Positions 61,095-64,000 of a DNA stretch of 64,000 nt are shown here, piece by piece. Under the pieces are notes generated by a model that was given only the letters and a program-made list of their open reading frames with translations, ran no database searches and was not told where the DNA came from. A program made the position numbers and the translations under genes. The DNA comes from Moraxellaceae bacterium (GTDB taxonomy: Bacteria > Pseudomonadota > Gammaproteobacteria > Burkholderiales > Rhodocyclaceae): assembly GCA_031119205.1 (NCBI GenBank), contig JAVHYF010000007.1, positions 19,164 to 83,163 of the forward strand, written 5' to 3'. The stretch's first letter is position 1, and every line of letters starts with the position of its first letter.

Positions 61095-61967
61095 TCAGGC
61101 CTTGGGGTGGTGACGCAGCAATACGATGAGCGCGCCGGCACCACCGTCGTGGACGCGTGCCTGACAGTAAGCCAGCACGTCGTCGTAATTCATCAGCCAG
61201 CCCGCCACCAGACCTTTCAGCACCGGTTCCTTGCCCGGTGAGCCCAGGCCCTTGCCATGGATGATGCGCACGCAGCGGGTGTTCTGCTTGCGGCACTGCC
61301 CCATGAAGGCGGCCAGCAGTTCGCGCGCCTGGTCGCGGTTGCAGCCGTGCAGGTCGACGGCCTCCTGGATCACCCAGCGGCCGCGTCTCAGGTCACGCAG
61401 GGTCTGGCGGCCCATGCCTTCACGCAGGTAGGCCAGCTCGTCGCCGCCCTCCAGACGCAAGTCCAGGGAGGTCGGCGCGTAGATGGATTCGGCCAGCGCA
61501 TCGCGCTCGTCCTGCTCGCTCTGGCGCGGGTGCGGGCGGGGTTTGGGCGTTTCCAGCTCGACGCGATCGTGCTGGATCGGGCGGACACCGGCCAGTGCCT
61601 GACGCAGTGCCTGTTCTTCCGGAGTCGCGGGCACGTGACGGTCCGCCGCGAACCAGTGCGACGGCAGGTCCAGCGTGTTGTCGATGTGACCTGTACTTCC
61701 CGCGGCGTCTTCGGGCGCCGGCAACTCGGTGGCGTCTGCGGCGCGGGGCCGTGGAACCGGGAGCGGAGGAGGGCTGTGCAGTTCGGCGCGGTTGTCCGGG
61801 GGAAGCGGCGTGGCACCCGCCTGCCAGTTGACGGCATCACCTGCGGGCGCAGCTTCTGCAGTAGCAGGTCCGCTGGATGTCCTGGCGGGCGGCGAGGCAG
61901 CCCCGGCCTTGCGCAGCTGCGGGCGCAGCGCGCGCAAGGCGTCGAGCGAGCCCTTGTCGCGGGCCAT
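61095..61967 (-). CDS. Smr-domain protein
   Basis: 290 residues. The first ~100 are low-complexity, rich in Pro, Ala and Ser (PPARTSSGPATAEAAPAGDA), likely disordered. The C-terminal Smr domain has YLREGMGRQTLRDLRRG, the catalytic-type VDLHGCNRDQARELL (DLHG), and CVRIIHGKGLGSPGKEPVLK (HGKG). Smr domains nick DNA or RNA; stand-alone forms are implicated in recombination or mRNA/ribosome quality control. It follows trxB by 22 bases. Confidence 0.9.
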   Translation of the reverse strand: MARDKGSLDALRALRPQLRKAGAASPPARTSSGPATAEAAPAGDAVNWQAGATPLPPDNRAELHSPPPLPVPRPRAADATELPAPEDAAGSTGHIDNTLDLPSHWFAADRHVPATPEEQALRQALAGVRPIQHDRVELETPKPRPHPRQSEQDERDALAESIYAPTSLDLRLEGGDELAYLREGMGRQTLRDLRRGRWVIQEAVDLHGCNRDQARELLAAFMGQCRKQNTRCVRIIHGKGLGSPGKEPVLKGLVAGWLMNYDDVLAYCQARVHDGGAGALIVLLRHHPKA

Positions 61968-61989
61968 GGCGGCTGCCTGCCGTAAGGGC

Positions 61990-62976
<987 letters not shown>

Positions 62977-63157
62977 TTATAGCCGGCCACCCCATCGCGC
63001 ATGGCCTCCGGGCCGGGTTGTCAGGCCATCGGAGCGATAGCTTGACAGCGCGCCGCTCAAGAACGGCGCGATGCGGCCGATCACTTCGTGGATATACTTG
63101 TACGAGAAATTCAGCAGGTTACCTTCTACCCCAAAAGTTCTAATTCGGAGACAACAC

Positions 63158-63829
63158 ATGGCCAGCGGTAACACCGTATCCGTCACAGCCCTGAGGACCT
63201 TGCCGGTATTCCAGGGCATCGCGCCGGAGCGCCTCGAATCGGTATCACGGGTCGCGGTCATGCGCCGCGTTTCGCGCGGGACCGCCGTGGTGCTGGCAGG
63301 TGACAGCACCGACTTCATCTACTTCGTGCTCAACGGCAACCTGAAGGTGACGGTGAGCGACGAGGACGGGCGCGAAGTCATCCTGACCATGATCGGCCAG
63401 GGCGATGTCTTCGGTGAGATGGGGGTCGTAGACGAATCGCCGCGCTCGGCAACCGTCACTGCGATTGCCTCGGCTGACCTGGTGCAGATTTCCCAGGCCG
63501 ACTTCCGTCGCATCCTGCAGGACAACTTCGATGTCTGCTTGCGCATCATGAGTCACCTGAGTCACCGCCTGCGCGAGGCCGACCGCAAGATCGAGAGCCT
63601 GGCGCTGATGGATGTTTATGGTCGCGTGGCCCGCCTGCTGCTGGACATGGCGGAGGAGACCGAGGGCGTCACCATCGTGAAGAAGAAGATCTCCAAGCAG
63701 GACATCGCCAAGATGATCGGCGCTTCGCGGGAGATGGTGTCGCGGGTCATGAAGGACCTGCAGATCCGTGGCCTGATCGAGGAAACCGACAGCGGCGTGA
63801 TCCTGCGCGACAAGATCCACGAGGTTTGA
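63158..63829 (+). CDS. Crp/Fnr-family transcriptional regulator
   Basis: 223 residues from ATG 63158 with GGAG 9 bases before; an in-frame start further up (63071) has no support. cNMP-binding beta-roll (GTAVVLAGDSTDFIYFVLNGNLKV, GQGDVFGEMGVVDESPRSATV), dimer helix, and a C-terminal winged HTH with KISKQDIAKMIGASREMVSRVMKDL. No N-terminal cysteine cluster, so not an oxygen sensor of Fnr type; cAMP or another nucleotide is likely. Divergent from trxB with a 208-base gap. Confidence 0.93.
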   Translation: MASGNTVSVTALRTLPVFQGIAPERLESVSRVAVMRRVSRGTAVVLAGDSTDFIYFVLNGNLKVTVSDEDGREVILTMIGQGDVFGEMGVVDESPRSATVTAIASADLVQISQADFRRILQDNFDVCLRIMSHLSHRLREADRKIESLALMDVYGRVARLLLDMAEETEGVTIVKKKISKQDIAKMIGASREMVSRVMKDLQIRGLIEETDSGVILRDKIHEV

Positions 63830-63874
63830 TGCAGGCGCACATAACTCGGGCTAGGAATTCGCCGTACTGCCGGC

Positions 63875-63880
63875 TATAAT
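63875..63880 (+). promoter_or_regulatory. -10 box of the tRNA-Ser promoter
   Basis: TATAAT at 63875-63880, 15 bases before the tRNA 5' end, with a G+C-rich discriminator (CCGCCCCC) typical of stringently controlled stable-RNA promoters. The -35 region is not clear. Confidence 0.55.
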
Positions 63881-63894
63881 CCGCCCCCTGTCGC

Positions 63895-63984
<90 letters not shown>

Positions 63985-64000
63985 GCCGACACAACGCCCC

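Overview
The window reads as chromosomal DNA of a GC-rich betaproteobacterium, most likely Rhodocyclales-like (Azoarcus/Thauera/Methyloversatilis type). The basis is gene content: recJ next to lolCD and comEC, gloB-methyltransferase-rnhA, a PEP-CTERM protein, and a FeeM-type acyltransferase fused to PilZ. This assignment is inference from content; no phylogeny was run.

Region 1 (1-13.7 kb) is a sugar-acid catabolic cluster. A GntR regulator (cut by the window edge) is divergent from an enolase-superfamily dehydratase, a dipeptide-type ABC importer (binding protein, two permeases, two ATPases), an HpcH/HpaI aldolase, a tartronate-semialdehyde reductase, a MOFRL glycerate kinase, a lipoprotein beta-propeller lactonase and a second binding protein. 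The set fits lactone/aldarate import, dehydration, retro-aldol cleavage to pyruvate and tartronate semialdehyde, reduction to glycerate and phosphorylation. Two inverted-repeat elements sit in its intergenic gaps.

Region 2 (13.7-16 kb) holds gloB, a small methyltransferase and rnhA.

Region 3 (16-39.4 kb) is a surface-polysaccharide (O-antigen-like) locus, all on the minus strand: 22 genes from fcl to a CapD/WbpM-type dehydratase, many joined by 4-base start/stop overlaps. It is preceded by an RfaH-like antiterminator gene and an ops element identical to GGCGGTAGCGTG in the leader. The locus encodes GDP-fucose synthesis (gmd, fcl), an alpha-1,2-fucosyltransferase-type GT11, an ABC exporter with an extended Wzt, a CDP-glucose branch (rfbF, rfbG), an RmlC-like epimerase, a C-methyltransferase, a DegT aminotransferase, a formyltransferase, a CmcI-like protein, a DUF268 protein, another methyltransferase and several glycosyltransferases. 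The predicted product contains a branched-chain, N-formylated amino-deoxy sugar plus fucose; this is the best candidate for an undescribed system here.

Region 4 (39.5-64 kb) is mostly housekeeping: recJ, an unrecognised conserved protein, lolCD, a chemotaxis receptor with a sigma-28-like promoter, an outer-membrane-like protein, a DUF2062 protein, comEC, an alpha/beta hydrolase, a DUF599 protein, msrB, a PagL-like protein, a PEP-CTERM protein behind a sigma-54-like promoter, purL, an AAA+ ATPase, the FeeM-PilZ fusion, trxB-smr, a Crp/Fnr regulator and tRNA-Ser(CGA).
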